From Dyadobacter sp. (GTDB lineage: Bacteria; Bacteroidota; Bacteroidia; Cytophagales; Spirosomataceae), in contig NZ_JAGIAS010000007.1 of the NCBI RefSeq assembly GCF_017744695.1, positions 310,001 to 374,000 of the forward strand: 64,000 bases of DNA. The letters are read 5' to 3'. The translations under genes were made by a program, and so were the position numbers. The notes below the pieces were generated by a model, which ran no database searches, was not told the DNA's origin, and was given only the letters and a program-made list of their open reading frames with translations. Shown one piece after another: positions 52,105 to 61,433 of the stretch (position 1 is its first letter; every line of letters begins with the position of its first letter).

Positions 52105-53565
52105 ATGTACGAAAAGAATCTTGGTACAAAACAAAAAGCACTACGGATCAACCTCGACCGTCGGATCTATGGATCGTTTGCGGAAATCGGGGCGGGTCAG
52201 GAAACGGCGGCTTATTTTTTCAAAGCCGGCGGCGCATCCGGAACCATCGCCAAAACGATGTCGGCCTACGACATGACGTTCAGCGACGCGATATACGGGA
52301 CAGAGGAGGGGGGACGATACGTGGTGGAATCCCGACTGATGAAAATGCTCAACCGCGAGTATAACCTTGTGGAAAAGCGGCTGTCGGAAAAACGCGGTGT
52401 CGACAGCACCTTTTTTGCCTTCGCGAATACAGTTGTAGCCCTCAACTTTCAGAAAACGAACGAATCACACGGCTGGATAGGTTTGCAATTCCAGCTCACG
52501 CCCATGGGCCCGACGAACTACGTCGTGATTCACGTGCGGATGCGCGATGATGAGAATATTCTGCAACAGCAGGCTTTGGGCATTATCGGTGTAAACCTGA
52601 TTTACGGTTGCTACTACTATTATAAATCACCCGAAATACTGCTGATGTCGCTTATGGACGATCTGACGATCGACCGGATCGAGATCGATATGGTACGTTT
52701 CAGCGGGCCTGATTTTGCCAAAGTCGATAACCGACTCATGAGCCTGCGGCTGGTGAAGAATGGTTTTACCGACGCCGCATTGTTCGGCAGTGATGGCGGC
52801 GTATTGCAGCCTTCGGAAGCATTGTACAAAAAGCATATCCTCATGATGCGCGGTCGCCTGCGCCCGATCACGAATGTGCATATCGACCTGATCAGCAATG
52901 GCCAGCGTCAGTTTTTGGCCGAAGAAGATGTGGACGAATCGAAAGTGGTGCTTATTTCAGAGCTCACATTGCATAACCTGAAAGCCGGAGACCGCGATAT
53001 CGATGAAAAGGACTTCCTCGATCGGGTGGATATCCTTTGCTCGCTGGGGCACATGGTGATGATTTCCAATCACCATGAATATTACCGGCTTGTGGCTTAC
53101 CTGTCGCGGCTTACCAAATTGAAATCCGGCCTGCTGCTCGGTAGCCCGAATTTGCAGGACATTTTCGAAGAAAAGCATTACCAATTCCTCCAAGGCGGCA
53201 TTCTCGAATCGTTTGCGACGCTATTCAGCCGGAAGGTGAAATTGTACATTTACCCTACATTACAGCCCGACGGTTCGGTTTACAGCTGCGAAAACTTCCG
53301 CGTGCCGGATCATTTGCGGCCGTTGTTCCAATACCTCATCGTGAACGACAAGATCGAGGATATTAAGAATTACAATACCGAGCACATGCACATCACCACC
53401 GACTCGGTGCTTGAAATGATCAAGCGCGGGGAGCCGGGTTGGGAGAAGCTTGTGCCGGAGAATGTGGCGCAGATTATCAAAGAAAAATCGCTGTTCGGGC
53501 TTCCTAGTGAGAACAACTACGTCGATACGGTGAAGCAGATTCACCAGGCTGTGGGGAATTTGTAA
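52105..53565 (+). CDS. Conserved protein of unknown function
   Basis: A 486-residue soluble protein without signal peptide or membrane helix. I do not recognise the family. Notable conserved-looking segments: ALRINLDRRIYGSFAEIGAGQ near the start, FKAGGASGTIAKTMSAYDM, a PTNYVVIHVRMRD strand, YYYYKSPEILLMSLMDDL, and VMISNHHEYYRLVAYLSRLT in the second half. The glycine-rich SFAEIGAGQE and AGGASGT could bind a nucleotide or phosphate (weak inference). Similar proteins are sometimes mislabelled TonB-dependent receptor, which does not fit a soluble protein. Confidence 0.7.
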   Translation: MYEKNLGTKQKALRINLDRRIYGSFAEIGAGQETAAYFFKAGGASGTIAKTMSAYDMTFSDAIYGTEEGGRYVVESRLMKMLNREYNLVEKRLSEKRGVDSTFFAFANTVVALNFQKTNESHGWIGLQFQLTPMGPTNYVVIHVRMRDDENILQQQALGIIGVNLIYGCYYYYKSPEILLMSLMDDLTIDRIEIDMVRFSGPDFAKVDNRLMSLRLVKNGFTDAALFGSDGGVLQPSEALYKKHILMMRGRLRPITNVHIDLISNGQRQFLAEEDVDESKVVLISELTLHNLKAGDRDIDEKDFLDRVDILCSLGHMVMISNHHEYYRLVAYLSRLTKLKSGLLLGSPNLQDIFEEKHYQFLQGGILESFATLFSRKVKLYIYPTLQPDGSVYSCENFRVPDHLRPLFQYLIVNDKIEDIKNYNTEHMHITTDSVLEMIKRGEPGWEKLVPENVAQIIKEKSLFGLPSENNYVDTVKQIHQAVGNL

Positions 53566-53570
53566 CTGAT

Positions 53571-53674
53571 TTAATATGCCACCGCAGCGGCGGACCGTGT
53601 AGGCACGAAGGAACACGAAGACATATTCGTGCTAATTCGCGGTCCGCCGCTGCGGTGCCTTCACGGCATATTAA
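53571..53674. repeat. Structured inverted-repeat element (REP/MITE-like)
   Basis: Left arm TTAATATGCC plus ACCGCAGCGGCGGACCG (53571-53597); right arm CGGTCCGCCGCTGCGGT (53640-53656), then GGCATATTAA (53665-53674). The arms pair almost perfectly except for an 8-nt bulge (gccttcac) on the right. The loop also has CACGAA and TTCGTG units. The whole element (104 bp) can fold into one long hairpin between the unknown protein gene and the transporter. Confidence 0.8.
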
Positions 53675-53719
53675 AGTAAGCAGAGAAGCTTCTTAGCTTT
53701 TGGATATAAAATCCCCCTT

Positions 53720-55042
53720 ATGTCCAAAATCCTAACCCCGCCCACCACTTTCCTCGGCAGGCTCAAATACCTCGGTCCCGGTTTCATCCTTTCCGCTGCT
53801 ATCGTAGGCTCCGGCGAGCTGATCGCCACTACTGCATTGGGCGCGAAAGCCGGTTTCGTCATGTTCTGGCTCATTATTCTGAGCTGTCTCGTAAAAGTCG
53901 CATTGCAGCTGGAATTTGGCAAGAATGCCATTTACACCGGGACATTCATCATGTATAACTTCAATAACCTGCCCGGGTTACGGCTGGGTAAGGCGCATTG
54001 GAGCATTTGGCTATGGCTTTCACTGCAAGGGTTGAAATTGCTGCAAGTGGGCGGCATTGTCGGAGGTGTCGCCATTGTACTGAATATGGCCTTCCCTTTT
54101 ATTTCGGTCAATTTGTGGGCCATTATTTCGGTTTTAATCACTTCTTTCTGGGTCTACAAGGGCAACTATGGCCCGGTGGAGAAAGGTTCGCTAGTGATGA
54201 TCATTCTTTTCACGGTCGTTATTCTCATATCCGTCATTTCCCTCCAATGGACGCCATATGCCATTACCTGGCCGCAATTTGAGAGCGGTTTGCAATTTTC
54301 GCTGCCGACCGCACTAGTCGCGACGGCATTCGGGGCATTTGGTATAACCGGCGTCGGTGGCGACGAAATCATGTATTACAATTACTGGTGTATCGAGAAA
54401 GGCTACGCCGCCTACACCGGCCCTAACGACGGCACGAAAGAGTGGTCTGCCCGGGCGAAAGGCTGGTTTCAGGTGATGTATCTCGACGCTGTATTGTCGA
54501 TGGTGGTCTATACTATTGTGACGGCCGCATTTTACCTGTTAGGCGCCGCAGTGCTGCACACGGGAGGTGCTGTGCCGGAGGGTTACCAGATGGTGGATAC
54601 GCTATCCCGCATTTTCACCGAAACACTGGGCCCATGGGCAAAAAATATATTTCTGATTGGCGCATTCTTCGTGCTTTACTCGACATTGTTCACTGCCGCG
54701 GCGAGCTGGGCGAGGGTTTGGGGAGACGCATTCGGGCAGATTGGCTGGATGAAGTTCGGCTCGGAGCACGAACAAAAGCGCAGTATCGGCATTATGTCGT
54801 GGGTACTGCCCATTGCCTGGTGCCTGCTGTTTCTGTTTTTTCAAGCGCCGGTAATGATGGTAATACTTGGTGGTATTGCAACATCCGTTCTGCTGTTGCT
54901 CGTGGTGTATGTATCGCTCGTATTCCGTTACCGCAACCTGCCGGCTGCATTGAAACCGTCGGCTTTGTACGATATTTTTTTCTGGATAAGCGTGCTCTCG
55001 ATCCTGTTTGTGAGCGGGTATGGTATTGTTCAAATTATTTAG
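53720..55042 (+). CDS. Nramp-related transporter without canonical metal-binding motifs
   Basis: A 440-residue, 11-helix transporter of the Nramp fold. Helix 1 reads GPGFILSAAIVGSGELIATTALG, so the DPGN metal-binding motif is replaced by GSGE. In helix 6 the usual MPHN is replaced (FGAFGITGVGGDEIMYYNYW). Helix order and length otherwise fit. Manganese or iron transport cannot be assumed; other divalent cations or a different ligand are possible, as in Nramp-related magnesium transporters. Confidence 0.82.
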   Translation: MSKILTPPTTFLGRLKYLGPGFILSAAIVGSGELIATTALGAKAGFVMFWLIILSCLVKVALQLEFGKNAIYTGTFIMYNFNNLPGLRLGKAHWSIWLWLSLQGLKLLQVGGIVGGVAIVLNMAFPFISVNLWAIISVLITSFWVYKGNYGPVEKGSLVMIILFTVVILISVISLQWTPYAITWPQFESGLQFSLPTALVATAFGAFGITGVGGDEIMYYNYWCIEKGYAAYTGPNDGTKEWSARAKGWFQVMYLDAVLSMVVYTIVTAAFYLLGAAVLHTGGAVPEGYQMVDTLSRIFTETLGPWAKNIFLIGAFFVLYSTLFTAAASWARVWGDAFGQIGWMKFGSEHEQKRSIGIMSWVLPIAWCLLFLFFQAPVMMVILGGIATSVLLLLVVYVSLVFRYRNLPAALKPSALYDIFFWISVLSILFVSGYGIVQII

Positions 55043-55176
55043 GGAAGAATAGTACTTAATTTTAAATGAGTAGTACTTTTTGATAGCAAACGAATAGGGG
55101 AGTTACTTCTGATTTTCGTCTAACTGATTGCCAGTCAGGTAAAATGTATGCATTTCGAAATCCTAAATTCTTTCAC

Positions 55177-56484
55177 ATGGACAAACCAGCCGAAGTATCG
55201 AGAAGAAACTTTATCAAAAACACAACCGGGGCCGCAGTGGCACTCTCTATTCCAGCCATCATCCCCGCCAGCGCGTTCGGCGCGAACGACCGTGTACGTG
55301 TAGCCGTGTTGGGCGTGAACGGGCGCGGACAGAGCCATATTTCGGGTTTTAATGCCCTGAGCAATGTAGAAGTCGCGACGCTCTGCGATCCTGACAACAA
55401 CATTTTGCAAAAGCGGGCTCAGGAATTCGAGCAAAAGACCGGTAAGAAAGTCAAAACGGAAAACGACCTCCGCAAAGTTTTCGATGATAAAACCATCGAT
55501 GCTGTCAGTATCGCTACACCGAATCACTGGCATGCGTTGGCGGCCATTTGGGCATGTCAGGCAGGGAAGGATGTGTATGTGGAAAAGCCGGGCTCACACA
55601 ACCTGCACGAAGGCCGTAAGCTTGTAGAAGCTGCCCATAAATATAAAAGAGTGGTGCAGCACGGCGTCCAGCTCCGTAGCTCCGAAGCATTGAAAGAGGC
55701 CGTGAAGCACCTCCGCGATGGATTGATTGGTAATGTCTATATGGCTCGCGGTCTCGTTTACAAATGGCGCCCCGATATCGGCGATAAAGGCACCGAATCC
55801 ATACCCGCAGGGCTCAACTACGACCTCTGGACCGGCCCGGCGGAAATGAAGCCATTTTCGCGTAACTACGTGCATTACGACTGGCACTGGCATTGGAACT
55901 ATGGCAATGGCGATATCGGCAACCAGGGTATCCACGAAACCGACATGTGTATGTGGGGGCTCGGCGTGGAATCCTTTCCGGACAAGATCACGTCATCGGG
56001 AGGCAAATTCCTCTGGAACGATGCCAAGGAAACGCCGGAAGTATTGAGCTCTTCATTTGTATATACCAAAGAAAAGAAGATCATCGAATTCGAAGTGCGG
56101 CCGTGGATGACGAACGAGGAAGGCGGCGTAGGCATTGGTAACATCTTCTATGGCTCAGAAGGCTACATGGTCGTGAAAGGCTATGATTACTACGAAACTT
56201 TCCTGGGCAAGGACAAAAAAGCTGGCCCGTCACGCAAAGCGGGTGGAGATCATTACAAAAACTTCATCGACGCCGTAGTCGCCAAGGATCCGAAGTTGCT
56301 CAATGGGCCGGTTGAGACGGCACATTTATCATCAGGCCTGGCGCATTTGGGGAATATCGCCTACCGCGTCGGCCGCGCATTGACATTTGATAACAAGACT
56401 GAGAAGTTTGTAGGGGATGAGGAGGCTAACAAGCTGTTGACGAGGAAATACCGCTCACCGTACGCGCTCCCGCAGGTCGTATAG
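55177..56484 (+). CDS. Gfo/Idh/MocA-family oxidoreductase, Tat-exported
   Basis: 435 residues from the ATG at 55177 (an upstream ATG at 55144 adds 11 residues). A Tat-like signal SRRNFIKNTTGAAVALSIPA leads into a Rossmann domain (VRVAVLGVNGRGQSH) and the catalytic motif YVEKPGSHNL. The C-terminal domain is typical of the family. Such exported oxidoreductases act on sugars or glycan fragments in the periplasm; the substrate is not evident. Confidence 0.9.
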   Translation: MDKPAEVSRRNFIKNTTGAAVALSIPAIIPASAFGANDRVRVAVLGVNGRGQSHISGFNALSNVEVATLCDPDNNILQKRAQEFEQKTGKKVKTENDLRKVFDDKTIDAVSIATPNHWHALAAIWACQAGKDVYVEKPGSHNLHEGRKLVEAAHKYKRVVQHGVQLRSSEALKEAVKHLRDGLIGNVYMARGLVYKWRPDIGDKGTESIPAGLNYDLWTGPAEMKPFSRNYVHYDWHWHWNYGNGDIGNQGIHETDMCMWGLGVESFPDKITSSGGKFLWNDAKETPEVLSSSFVYTKEKKIIEFEVRPWMTNEEGGVGIGNIFYGSEGYMVVKGYDYYETFLGKDKKAGPSRKAGGDHYKNFIDAVVAKDPKLLNGPVETAHLSSGLAHLGNIAYRVGRALTFDNKTEKFVGDEEANKLLTRKYRSPYALPQVV

Positions 56485-56519
56485 GCGAAGCATTGGAGTG
56501 ATTTAATAATTGTTCATTG

Positions 56520-56544
56520 AAAAGTTCTCTTTATGAGAACTTTT
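56520..56544. promoter_or_regulatory. Perfect inverted repeat upstream of higBA
   Basis: AAAAGTTCTC (56520-56529) and GAGAACTTTT (56535-56544) with a 5-nt spacer, 20 bp before the higB ATG. It may be the HigA operator, or a terminator of the preceding gene (a short T-run follows), or both. Confidence 0.6.
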
Positions 56545-56563
56545 CTTATATTCACACACTTGT

Positions 56564-56896
56564 ATGAAAGTACATTTGATTAGAAAAGAGAGCATTGCAG
56601 GATTTGTTGCGGATCACGCAAGAAGTGCATCTTCATTTGATGATTGGCTTGGCAAGCTAAAAGGTGCAAATTGGCGATCGCCCGGAGATATCCGGGAAAA
56701 TTACCCGACAGTCGATTTCCTTGGAAATGGATGTCCTCGCGTGGTATTCGATATCGGCGGCAACAATTACCGCATGATTTGTAAATATGCATTTGGCAAG
56801 AGCTTTGTGCGCTTATATGTAAGCTGGATTGGCACTCATGCTGAGTGTACGAATTTATGTAAACGCGGACTGCAATATTCTATAAATCAATTCTGA
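56564..56896 (+). CDS. higB: HigB-family type II toxin
   Basis: A 110-residue ribosome-dependent mRNA interferase of the RelE/HigB superfamily. HigB features include FDDWLGKLKGANWRSPGDIR, NGCPRVVFDIGGNNYRMICKYAF and the C-terminal RLYVSWIGTHAECTNL. It stands toxin-first before the antitoxin with a 1-bp gap, the usual higBA order. Confidence 0.88.
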   Translation: MKVHLIRKESIAGFVADHARSASSFDDWLGKLKGANWRSPGDIRENYPTVDFLGNGCPRVVFDIGGNNYRMICKYAFGKSFVRLYVSWIGTHAECTNLCKRGLQYSINQF

Positions 56897-56897
56897 C

Positions 56898-57338
56898 ATG
56901 GGAGAGCTGAAATACAAGGTCATTAAGACCAGGGAACAATACTACGAGTATTGTAATGAGTTGGAAAGATTGGATGATTCAGGAGAATCCGAAGGCAAAT
57001 ATCAGGACGAAGCAGAACTCTTGATGGTCTTGATCGAACACTTTGATGCAGAGCATACCATTTTCAAAGGTGAGTTTGACCCGGTTGAATTGCTCAAATC
57101 GCTCATGAAGGATCATAAGATGAAGGCGAAGGACATAGCCGAACTGCTGAATGTCAGCAAAGGATATGTTTCCGAGATTCTGAACTACAAAAAAGGAATG
57201 TCTAAAGAGGTTATTCGTAAGCTGGCTACGCGTTTTGCGATGAGGCAGGAGGCATTCAATAGGCCTTACCGGTTGGAGGGTGAAAGGATGATGGAGGAAG
57301 AGGAGGATGTTGTAGCGCATGAAGCTGTCAATCTGTAA
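56898..57338 (+). CDS. higA: HigA-family antitoxin with XRE-type HTH
   Basis: A 146-residue antitoxin. The N-terminal half likely binds the toxin; the helix-turn-helix lies at about residues 72-105 (MKAKDIAELLNVSKGYVSEIL, then SKEVIRKLATRF). The tail is acidic (MMEEEEDVVAHEAV). It should neutralise HigB and repress the operon by binding the palindrome upstream of higB. Confidence 0.88.
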   Translation: MGELKYKVIKTREQYYEYCNELERLDDSGESEGKYQDEAELLMVLIEHFDAEHTIFKGEFDPVELLKSLMKDHKMKAKDIAELLNVSKGYVSEILNYKKGMSKEVIRKLATRFAMRQEAFNRPYRLEGERMMEEEEDVVAHEAVNL

Positions 57339-57370
57339 TATTTAAATGTTTACATTTAACCACTATACCG

Positions 57371-57742
57371 ATGAATCACTATCAAGAAATCACGCGCTAT
57401 CTCGACAATGCGAGAGAAATTTTGACCACTAAGGCTAAAAAGGAAGGCCAGGTGTATAAGGACGTTAAATACGTGCAGATGGCATCAGGAACGGCCTATA
57501 ATGCGGCCTTAATGATTGCCGACGAATATTTGAGGAAGAAGGAGGGGGTGAAATTTACAAAGCCCAACAGCATTGACGAATACCGTGTGCGTCTAAATAA
57601 GCATAACAAGACTCTGCTGAGCTACCTGAATAAAGCTTATGATACACTACACCTGGCAGGCTATTATCATGCTACACCTTCTGCTTGGACTATCAAACAA
57701 GGCATGGAAGCCACGGAAAAGATGTTGGCATTGATAGCCTAA
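57371..57742 (+). CDS. DUF5618-like small helical protein
   Basis: A 123-residue mostly helical protein (MNHYQEITRYLDNAREIL, YVQMASGTAYNAALMIADEYL, LNKAYDTLHLAGYYH) that matches what I recall of DUF5618. It resembles HEPN-like helical bundles in size and pattern, but no catalytic RxxxxH motif is obvious. It follows higA by 32 bp and may be a third gene of that operon. Confidence 0.65.
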   Translation: MNHYQEITRYLDNAREILTTKAKKEGQVYKDVKYVQMASGTAYNAALMIADEYLRKKEGVKFTKPNSIDEYRVRLNKHNKTLLSYLNKAYDTLHLAGYYHATPSAWTIKQGMEATEKMLALIA

Positions 57743-57768
57743 TTTAAGCATCATACTAAACACAAAAA

Positions 57769-57795
57769 ACGGCCGACAGTAACCCCGCCGGCCGT
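57769..57795 (+). terminator. Terminator after the DUF5618 gene
   Basis: ACGGCCG (57769-57775) and CGGCCGT (57789-57795) with T-rich sequence following. A second perfect hairpin, CCGTTCACT and AGTGAACGG, lies at 57812-57831, before the convergent accC. Confidence 0.7.
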
Positions 57796-57876
57796 TCTTA
57801 TATCTTAATTACCGTTCACTTCAGTGAACGGAGGGCTACTCAACTTTTTAGATTCGTTTACCCGACCTTTAAACTC

Positions 57877-59220
57877 TTATAGAGCACTAAAATCAAACGA
57901 TTCCAGATATTTCGTAGTGAAATTCCCTGATTTAAACCCAGGATCATCCATCAGTTTAATATGGAACGGGATCGTGGTTTTAATACCCTCAATCACAAAC
58001 TCCTGCAATGCACGCTTCATACGCGTAAGCACCTCCTCGCGCGACTGGCCGCTGACGATCAGTTTCGCGATCATCGAATCGTAGTTTGGCGGAATGGTGT
58101 AGCCGCTGTACACGTGGCTGTCGATGCGAACACCGTGACCGCCAGGGAAATGCAGGTTAGTGATCTTGCCGGGTGCCGGACGGAAGCCATTCGCAGGGTC
58201 TTCCGCATTGATACGGCATTCCATTGCATATAGCTTCGGCGTGTAGTTCTTCCCGGAGATAGGCTCGCCTGCCGCTACTTTAATTTGCTCCTTAATCAGG
58301 TCAAAATCAGTTACTTCTTCGGTGATCGGGTGCTCTACCTGGATACGCGTGTTCATTTCCATGAAGTAGAAATCACCATGCTTGTCCACGAGGAACTCGA
58401 TGGTACCGGCACCTTCGTAACCGATGGCCTGAGCACCTTTGATGGCCGCAGCACCCATTTTCTCACGCAATTCAGGCGTGATGATCGGGGATGGCGTTTC
58501 TTCTACCAGTTTCTGGTGACGACGCTGGATCGAGCAGTCGCGTTCCGAAAGGTGGCATACTTTACCGAACTGGTCGCCGATGATCTGGATTTCGATGTGA
58601 CGGGGTTCTTCCACGAACTTTTCGAGGTACAAACCGTCGTTTCCGAATGCAGCCGCAGATTCCGTACGGGCGTCGTTCCACGCCTTTTCGAATTCTTCGG
58701 GCTTGTTGATTACGCGCATTCCGCGTCCGCCACCACCTGCCGTCGCTTTCACGATCACAGGGTAACCGATGCCTTCAGCGAGTTCTTTGCCTTGTTCAAG
58801 CGATTCGAGCAAGCCTTCGGAACCTGGTACGACCGGTACGCCGGCTGCGATCATCGTCGCTTTGGCGGTAGCTTTGTCGCCCATTCCGTTGATCTGGGCG
58901 GCGGTTGCGCCGATGAATTTAATGCCGTAATCCGCGCATATTTGTGAGAATTCGGCGTTTTCGGACAAGAATCCGTAGCCCGGGTGGATCGCGTCCGCTC
59001 CGGTTACTTCCGCTGCCGAAATGATATTCTGGATGCTCAGGTACGATTGCCTGCTGGGCGGAGGGCCGATACAAACGGCCTCGTCGGCAAACCGTACGTG
59101 AAGGCTGTCGCGATCGGCTGTCGAGTATACCGCGACAGTTTTGATGCCCATTTCACGACAGGTCCTGATTACACGCAGGGCGATTTCGCCCCGGTTAGCA
59201 ATGAGTATCTTTTTAAACAT
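57877..59220 (-). CDS. accC: Acetyl-CoA carboxylase, biotin carboxylase subunit
   Basis: 447 residues from the ATG at 59220 (MFKKILIANRGEIALRVIRT); an upstream ATG at 59262 is in the accB end and unlikely. ATP-grasp enzyme that carboxylates the biotin on AccB. Seen: the glycine-rich ATP loop KATAGGGGRGMR, the metal-binding MEMNTRIQVEHPITEEVTD, and the N-terminal GYGFLSENAEF. Last gene of the fatty-acid cluster. Confidence 0.95.
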   Translation of the reverse strand: MFKKILIANRGEIALRVIRTCREMGIKTVAVYSTADRDSLHVRFADEAVCIGPPPSRQSYLSIQNIISAAEVTGADAIHPGYGFLSENAEFSQICADYGIKFIGATAAQINGMGDKATAKATMIAAGVPVVPGSEGLLESLEQGKELAEGIGYPVIVKATAGGGGRGMRVINKPEEFEKAWNDARTESAAAFGNDGLYLEKFVEEPRHIEIQIIGDQFGKVCHLSERDCSIQRRHQKLVEETPSPIITPELREKMGAAAIKGAQAIGYEGAGTIEFLVDKHGDFYFMEMNTRIQVEHPITEEVTDFDLIKEQIKVAAGEPISGKNYTPKLYAMECRINAEDPANGFRPAPGKITNLHFPGGHGVRIDSHVYSGYTIPPNYDSMIAKLIVSGQSREEVLTRMKRALQEFVIEGIKTTIPFHIKLMDDPGFKSGNFTTKYLESFDFSAL

Positions 59221-59248
59221 GTAATTCAGTGAGTTTTCGTTCGCTGCG

Positions 59249-59731
59249 TTAAGCAGGTTCAACCAGGAATAATGGCTGGTCGAATTCTACCGGAGTTGCG
59301 TTTTCAACCAGGATCTTTACGATTTTACCTGATACTTCGGATTCGATTTCGTTGAACAATTTCATCGCCTCGATCACGCAAACTACTTTTCCGGGTTTGA
59401 TCTCATCACCGATGTTAACGAATGCCGGTGTTTCGGGGCTCGATGCGCGGTAGAACGTACCGATCATCGGGGATTTAATGGTAATGAGGTTCGAAGAAGC
59501 TGGTTCTTTGGAAACCGCTGGCTCGGCCGAAGCGGCCGGTGCAGCTGCTGCGGGTGCCGCAGGAGCGATTGCAGGCGCAGCTGCCGCTACCGGTGCTGGC
59601 GTGTAAGCTACAACCGGTGCAGTGGCAAAGCGTTTTACCTTGATTTTCAGGTCGGCCGTTTCAATATTCACTTCATCAAGTCCCGACTGGGCAATGAAGT
59701 CAATCAGTTTTTGGATTTCTTTGGTTTCCAT
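59249..59731 (-). CDS. accB: Acetyl-CoA carboxylase, biotin carboxyl carrier protein
   Basis: 160 residues: an N-terminal helix, an Ala/Pro-rich flexible linker (about 40-80), and the biotinyl domain with the biotin-accepting Lys in VIEAMKLFNEIES. It shuttles CO2 between AccC and the carboxyltransferase. It lies 4 bp after efp and 28 bp before accC. Confidence 0.95.
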   Translation of the reverse strand: METKEIQKLIDFIAQSGLDEVNIETADLKIKVKRFATAPVVAYTPAPVAAAAPAIAPAAPAAAAPAASAEPAVSKEPASSNLITIKSPMIGTFYRASSPETPAFVNIGDEIKPGKVVCVIEAMKLFNEIESEVSGKIVKILVENATPVEFDQPLFLVEPA

Positions 59732-59735
59732 TTAA

Positions 59736-60302
59736 TTAAGATTTAACCCTTTCTACGTATTCGTATGTGCGTGTGTCAACTTTGATTTTTTCACCCTCGT
59801 CGATGAAAAGCGGCACCATAATGCGTGCACCGGTTTCTACTTCGATCGCTTTCTTAGGAGAGTTGGCCGTGTCGCCTTTCAGTCCCGGCTCCGAATAAGT
59901 TACCACCAATTCCACGAAAGGAGGAAGTTCGCAGGTTAACGCTGCATCGTTTTCAGTATTGATCAGGATCTCAACTTCCTGTCCTTCCTTCATCAGGTCG
60001 GCGTTGGTCACCAGTTTTTCGTCGATCAATACCTGGTCGAATGTTTCGGAGTTCATGAAGTTGTAGCCAACTTCATCTTTATATAGGAACTGGAACTTGT
60101 GACGCTCCACGCGTACAGGCGTAATGCCTGCGCCTGAGGAGAACGTATTGTCCAGTACTTTGCCGCTAGTAAGGCTTTTCAGTTTGGTACGTACGAACGC
60201 GTTGCCTTTTCCGGGTTTCACGTGTTGGAATTCAATCACCTGAAAAAGATCATGGTTGAAATGGATCACCAAACCGTTACGCAAATCTGCAGTAGTTGCC
60301 AT
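59736..60302 (-). CDS. efp: Elongation factor P
   Basis: A 188-residue tRNA-mimic protein that relieves ribosome stalling at polyproline. The N-terminal domain has the modification loop VKPGKGNAFVRTK with the Lys that is modified in many bacteria; the C-terminal domain ends in YEYVERVKS. No modification genes are present in the window. Confidence 0.96.
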   Translation of the reverse strand: MATTADLRNGLVIHFNHDLFQVIEFQHVKPGKGNAFVRTKLKSLTSGKVLDNTFSSGAGITPVRVERHKFQFLYKDEVGYNFMNSETFDQVLIDEKLVTNADLMKEGQEVEILINTENDAALTCELPPFVELVVTYSEPGLKGDTANSPKKAIEVETGARIMVPLFIDEGEKIKVDTRTYEYVERVKS

Positions 60303-60350
60303 TTTTATGCTAATGAATTGTATGATAATGCTTTAATGAAAATCACATGC

Positions 60351-61346
60351 CTACGCTTCGATACCCCATTTGAGGTACATCGCGCCCCAGGTAAAGCCTC
60401 CGCCGAAAGCGGCGAGTATCAGGTTGTCGCCTTTCTTTAGTTGTGATTCATAATCCCACAGACAGAGCGGTATCGTTGCCGCCGTGGTATTTCCGTATTT
60501 GTGTATGTTCATCATCACCTTGTCCATGCCTACGCCCATGCGGTTGGCAGTGGCTTCGATGATCCGGCGGTTGGCCTGGTGAGGAACAAGCCAGGCTACA
60601 TTGTCGCTGTTGAGGCCATTGCGCTCCATGATGTCGGCAGCGATGTCGGCCATATTGGTCACGGCAAATTTGAAAACCTGCGCGCCATCCTGATAAACGT
60701 AGTGCAGCCTGTTTTCTACCGTTTCGTGGGTGGGCGGGTAGCGACTTCCCCCGGCTTTCTGGTTGAGGTAAGGATAACCTGCCCCATCCGATTTGATGAT
60801 CGAGTCCAGGATACCGTTTCCGGATGTATCCGGTTCAAGCAATACAGCGCCTGCACCGTCGCCGAACAGAATACAGGTCTTGCGGTCGGTGTAGTCGACA
60901 ATCGCGGACATTTTATCCGCGCCCACGACAATCACCTTTTTATATTTTCCGGTCTCGATAAATTGCGAGCCGAGTGTCAATGCATAAATAAAACCCGAGC
61001 AGGCAGCCTGGATGTCGAAGCTTCCGATGTTACGGATGCCCACCATATCGCAGATGAGGTTAGCTGTGCAGGGGAAAACAAAATCGGGTGTGGTCGTAGC
61101 GCAGATGAGCAGGTCGATTTCTTCGGGACGTGTATTGGTTTTGGCCAGCAACCCCTTTACAGCCTCGGCACCCATATGTGAACTTCCTAAACCTTCGCCT
61201 TTCAGAATACGTCTTTCTTTGATGCCTGTGCGGCTAACGATCCATTCGTCGTTCGTCGCAACCATTGTTTCCAACTCTGCATTAGTCAACACATAATCAG
61301 GCACATAACCTTGTATTCCTGTTATAGAGGCTTTAATATGGGTCAT
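60351..61346 (-). CDS. fabH: 3-oxoacyl-ACP synthase III
   Basis: A 331-residue KAS III that starts fatty-acid synthesis by condensing acetyl-CoA (or branched primers) with malonyl-ACP. The catalytic triad is seen as Cys in AACSGFIYAL, His in VPHQANRR and Asn in YGNTTAAT. It follows plsX by 87 bp in the same direction. Confidence 0.95.
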   Translation of the reverse strand: MTHIKASITGIQGYVPDYVLTNAELETMVATNDEWIVSRTGIKERRILKGEGLGSSHMGAEAVKGLLAKTNTRPEEIDLLICATTTPDFVFPCTANLICDMVGIRNIGSFDIQAACSGFIYALTLGSQFIETGKYKKVIVVGADKMSAIVDYTDRKTCILFGDGAGAVLLEPDTSGNGILDSIIKSDGAGYPYLNQKAGGSRYPPTHETVENRLHYVYQDGAQVFKFAVTNMADIAADIMERNGLNSDNVAWLVPHQANRRIIEATANRMGVGMDKVMMNIHKYGNTTAATIPLCLWDYESQLKKGDNLILAAFGGGFTWGAMYLKWGIEA

Positions 61347-61433
61347 GATAAATCAACTATTCAAAATCCGAATAGATTTGGTAAAAGGGACAGTTTCAGT
61401 TTTTTCATAGTCATGTGGTTGTCGCATCCGTCG

